Below are positions 5,927 to 7,948 of a stretch of DNA of 7,948 nucleotides, one piece after another. Every line of letters starts with the position of its first letter. Position 1 is the stretch's first letter. A program made the position numbers and the translations under genes. The notes beneath the pieces are model-generated. The model had not been told where the DNA came from, ran no database searches, and saw nothing but the letters and a program-made list of their open reading frames with translations. The stretch is from Desulfobacteraceae bacterium. GTDB taxonomy: Bacteria; Desulfobacterota; Desulfobacteria; Desulfobacterales; Desulfobacteraceae. Location of the stretch: the NCBI GenBank assembly GCA_015486915.1, contig WFQS01000494.1:1-7948 (forward strand), written 5' to 3'.

Positions 5927-6505
5927 ATGTTCTGTTTTATTATTCATGCACTGCGCTTTCAAAGCAATGATAAACTAAAAAAAATCATAAAAGTAAAGAA
6001 ATTTAATTTTCTTTTGTTGTTTTTATCAGGTGTTTTATTATATAAATCCGGTATGTTTGATTCAATAAAAAATTATTTTAAAAAAGCAAAAGAAGAGATC
6101 AGCAGGGAGAGTAGCATCGGCTTCCACGAAACAAATAGTTCAAAACAGAATGAACAGTCTGCTGATCCCGCAAAACGGGCTTTACCTGATATCTGGACGG
6201 GAGTTGACCTAGACGGAACATTGGCATATCATGACATTTCATCTTCAATGGATAAAATAGGTGAACCTGTCCCTGCCATGATGGAACTTGTAAAAAAAAT
6301 GATAAGCCATGGGGTAAGGGTTAAAATATTTACGGCAAGGGCACAGGATCCAGAGCAACTGCCTATTATCCTGAAATGGCTTAAGGACAATAATCTGCCT
6401 GAGCTTGAAATAACAAATATTAAAGACTATTATACACAGAGAATCTATGATGACAGATGTATCCAGGTTGAAAGGAATACCGGCCGTTTAATAGTTGATA
6501 AATAA
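5927..6505 (+). CDS. HAD-superfamily small hydrolase, probably membrane-anchored
   Basis: From the ATG at 5927 the product has 192 residues. A basic stretch (LKKIIKVKK, 17-25) precedes a short hydrophobic segment FNFLLLFLSGVLLY (26-39), then a polar linker (about 45-85). The HAD domain follows, with motif I VDLDGTLAY (93-101, nucleophile D94 and D96), motif II KIFTARAQ (133-140) and a motif IV-like YDDRCIQV (174-181). NIKDYYTQ just before motif IV is like small phage and bacterial HAD proteins. These use an aspartyl-phosphate intermediate and Mg2+; the substrate is unknown. The start is uncertain. ATGs at 5810, 5840 and 5849 are in frame but overlap the divergent ATPase gene, and ATG 6053 would remove the hydrophobic segment. 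The frame is open across the AT-rich stretch between 5851 and 6053, which would be unlikely by chance, so translation probably begins upstream of 6053. None of the starts has a well-spaced Shine-Dalgarno. Confidence 0.7.
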   Translation: MFCFIIHALRFQSNDKLKKIIKVKKFNFLLLFLSGVLLYKSGMFDSIKNYFKKAKEEISRESSIGFHETNSSKQNEQSADPAKRALPDIWTGVDLDGTLAYHDISSSMDKIGEPVPAMMELVKKMISHGVRVKIFTARAQDPEQLPIILKWLKDNNLPELEITNIKDYYTQRIYDDRCIQVERNTGRLIVDK

Positions 6506-6550
6506 TATTTTAATATTTTATCGGCAATGCGGACAGAAATAAATAAATTC

Positions 6551-6575
6551 CATATAACGGCCATGAGGCCGATCT
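6551..6575 (+). repeat. Direct repeat, right copy (25 bases)
   Basis: This copy begins CATATAACGGCCATGAGG and ends GATCT. It differs from the copy at 5868-5892 at three positions, in the same orientation 683 bases downstream. Its last part overlaps the stem-loop at 6565-6595, a second arm that the left copy lacks. Confidence 0.6.
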
Positions 6576-6595
6576 GGAGACTCTCAGACGGCCTC
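6565..6595 (+). repeat. GC-rich stem-loop downstream of the HAD gene
   Basis: GAGGCCG (6565-6571) pairs with CGGCCTC (6589-6595). After one bulged A, TCTG (6573-6576) pairs with CAGA (6585-6588), leaving an 8-base loop. It lies 60 bases after the HAD stop. No T-tract follows, so it may be a rho-linked 3' end, an RNA processing site or a REP-like unit. Confidence 0.5.
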
Positions 6596-6678
6596 TCAAC
6601 AAATATAGAAACTCTAGTTTTAAAAGGTACTTTACATGAGCTTCTTATAAAATATTTTTTCAGGGGACTTTAATTGAT

Positions 6679-7431
6679 ATGAGGTATATCTATTATATTG
6701 TTGCGATCATGATCTTTGTATCAGGGTTAGCGGTCTATGGACTGTTCAGTGGGCATGTTAAAATTTCAGAACCATATCTTGCAATAAATGACCGGGTTAT
6801 TTCCAAAGCTGAATTTGAGAAAATGATGAGGAAAAAGCCTCCTCACCTGAACCGTAAACTGTTTATTGAAGCCATAATCGACAGACAGCTTCTGATCCAG
6901 GAAGCTCTAAAAATGAAAATAAACAAAGAGGAAAGCTTCAGACGTTCCGTTCAGAACTTTTATGAACAATCACTGATAAATGTTCTCCTTGACCGGAAGT
7001 TGAATTCCATATCAGTTGAGGCCACGAAAGATGAAATTTCAAGATACAGATATCTGAATAATAAAAGACTTATTTTAACCAAGGTAATTTATCCCACCAT
7101 GAAGGATGCAAAAAACAGGAAAAACGGGGTGATTAAAAAAATAGACTCTGATTTCAGGGATATGTCCGATGACCTGAAATTCATATTACTGCACCTGAAA
7201 AAGAAAGAATTATCCAAACCAAAATGGACACCTTCCGGCATCTTTGTGTACAGGCTTGATGATATTCAAACAGAACCTGGAACATCGGCACTCAATAAAT
7301 CACCGGCTTTGAATCAATTAGAAATTAAACGAATCTCCACATTTATAAAAAATGAAAAAAAATCACAGTTTCTCAAAGAATGGACTGACCGAATAAGGGG
7401 TACTGCAAAGATATGGAGGAAAAATGAATAA
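6679..7431 (+). CDS. Membrane-anchored SurA-N/PpiC-like periplasmic chaperone without a clear parvulin domain
   Basis: The 250-residue protein has an N-terminal hydrophobic anchor IVAIMIFVSGLAVYGLF (7-23), with no lipobox or obvious cleavage site, so the body should sit in the periplasm tethered to the inner membrane. YLAINDRVISKAEFEKMM (33-50) and LFIEAIIDRQLLIQEALKM (61-79) match the start of SurA-N domains (strand, turn, then long helices with an I-D-x-x-L-L-x-x-E-A core). Residues about 128-196 sit where a parvulin domain would follow and end in GIFVYRLDDIQ, like a parvulin last strand, but the rest is short and lacks the conserved H-I/L-L-V start. Isomerase activity is doubtful. A chaperone or partner-binding role is more likely. 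AGGGG lies 12 bases before ATG 6679, a little far. It overlaps the next gene by 8 bases, so the two are probably co-translated and may act together at the envelope. Confidence 0.75.
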   Translation: MRYIYYIVAIMIFVSGLAVYGLFSGHVKISEPYLAINDRVISKAEFEKMMRKKPPHLNRKLFIEAIIDRQLLIQEALKMKINKEESFRRSVQNFYEQSLINVLLDRKLNSISVEATKDEISRYRYLNNKRLILTKVIYPTMKDAKNRKNGVIKKIDSDFRDMSDDLKFILLHLKKKELSKPKWTPSGIFVYRLDDIQTEPGTSALNKSPALNQLEIKRISTFIKNEKKSQFLKEWTDRIRGTAKIWRKNE

Positions 7432-7948
7432 TAAAAAACAATATAAAAGGCGGCACTATTTTATCGATAAAGAATTCCAGGGCAGGTATATATTAAATTA
7501 TTTTCTCCTCGTTGCACTGGGAAGTGTATTTTTTATAGCAATATTCAGTTTTTTTTCTTCCAATACACTTTCCATTGTATATGATAATTATCATCTTCAG
7601 CTCGGACTCACCCCGGGAATATTATTAAGAAAAATTCTCTATACACAATGGTTTTTTATCGTCCTTGGCGGTGGATTTATCATTATGATAACATTATTTT
7701 TAACCCACAGAATCGCAGGCCCTTTTTTCAGATTTGAGAAAACCTTAGACGAAATGGCAGAAGGGAATATATCAAATAAAATCATTTTACGCGAAAAAGA
7801 TCAGGGCAAAGAACTTGCTGAAAAAATAAATGATTTCAACAGCATACTTGCAGATAAATTATCAATGATGGCAGATCGTAATTCAAACATTGCCAGTGCA
7901 TCCCGTCAAATTGAAAAGGCCCTGAAAGATCCTCATACAGATATTGAA
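7424..7948 (+). CDS. Two-TM HAMP-domain sensor/transducer protein, runs off right edge
   Basis: The visible 175 residues begin MNNKKQYKRRHYFIDKEF, a basic cytoplasmic N-tail. TM1 is about 22-44 (YILNYFLLVALGSVFF and on), followed by a short periplasmic loop of about 30 residues and TM2 about 76-94. A HAMP domain follows: THRIAGPFFRFEKTLDEMAEG (94-114) with the I-A-G-P-x-x-R-F-E pattern, then a turn and a second helix (about 127-145). A coiled stretch leads to the window edge. HAMP proteins pass conformational change from membrane to output. The output domain (kinase, cyclase, methyl-accepting or none) is outside the window. The small periplasmic loop suggests that any signal is sensed through a partner, perhaps the overlapping SurA-N-like protein. 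GGAGG (7415-7419) lies 4 bases before the ATG at 7424, inside the upstream gene, which ends at 7431. This is the only plausible start. Confidence 0.85.
   Translation, partial: MNNKKQYKRRHYFIDKEFQGRYILNYFLLVALGSVFFIAIFSFFSSNTLSIVYDNYHLQLGLTPGILLRKILYTQWFFIVLGGGFIIMITLFLTHRIAGPFFRFEKTLDEMAEGNISNKIILREKDQGKELAEKINDFNSILADKLSMMADRNSNIASASRQIEKALKDPHTDIE

Larger units (their letters stand above)
6506..6678. other. Non-coding gap between HAD and SurA-like genes with repeat and hairpin
   Basis: This holds the right copy of the 25-base repeat, a stem-loop (6565-6595) and, near its end, AGGGG (6662-6666) 12 bases before the next ATG. I see no gene or clear promoter in it. Confidence 0.5.

Overview
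The window looks like an accessory stretch of a Gram-negative bacterial chromosome. The best guess is a sulfate-reducing deltaproteobacterium of the Desulfobacteraceae type. That guess rests on overall protein style (the HAMP membrane protein, the anti-sigma/GNAT-like fusion next to a HisC-like aminotransferase, mixed base composition) and not on any marker gene. No rRNA, tRNA, CRISPR array, intact transposase or origin is visible.

Left part (1-2140), all on the minus strand. Reading in the direction of transcription there is a Phd/YefM-type antitoxin (2140-1907). It is followed directly, in the same frame after its stop codon, by the last 42 codons of a PIN-domain (VapC-like) toxin whose first two thirds are gone. 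After about 150 non-coding bases comes a 438-residue protein with a degenerate RsbW-like ATPase domain fused to a GNAT-like region (1620-304). Its 3' end overlaps by 20 bases the start of a HisC-family aminotransferase that runs off the left edge (323-1).

Middle (2176-4212), minus strand. gmd and fcl form a tight two-gene unit with a 3-base gap. Together they make GDP-L-fucose from GDP-mannose, and all catalytic residues are present. No glycosyltransferase is in view.

Right-middle (4213-6678) is AT-rich and patched with debris. It holds a decayed fragment of an ATPase 5' end with an 11-base tandem duplication, a short orphan reading frame of 57 codons, a hairpin built from two GCCAAATGGC units, and one intact archaeal-type AAA ATPase (5850-4708, minus). 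Diverging from that ATPase is a probably membrane-anchored small HAD-family phosphatase (5927-6505, plus). Two near-identical 25-base direct repeats bracket the HAD gene.

Right end (6679-7948), plus strand. A membrane-anchored SurA-N-type protein without a clear parvulin domain overlaps by 8 bases a two-TM HAMP-domain protein that runs off the right edge. The pair looks like an envelope sensing or export unit.

The strongest unusual signals are the mutilated toxin-antitoxin locus, the duplicated and decayed ATPase start, and the repeats bracketing the HAD gene. I do not see a clear new multi-gene system.
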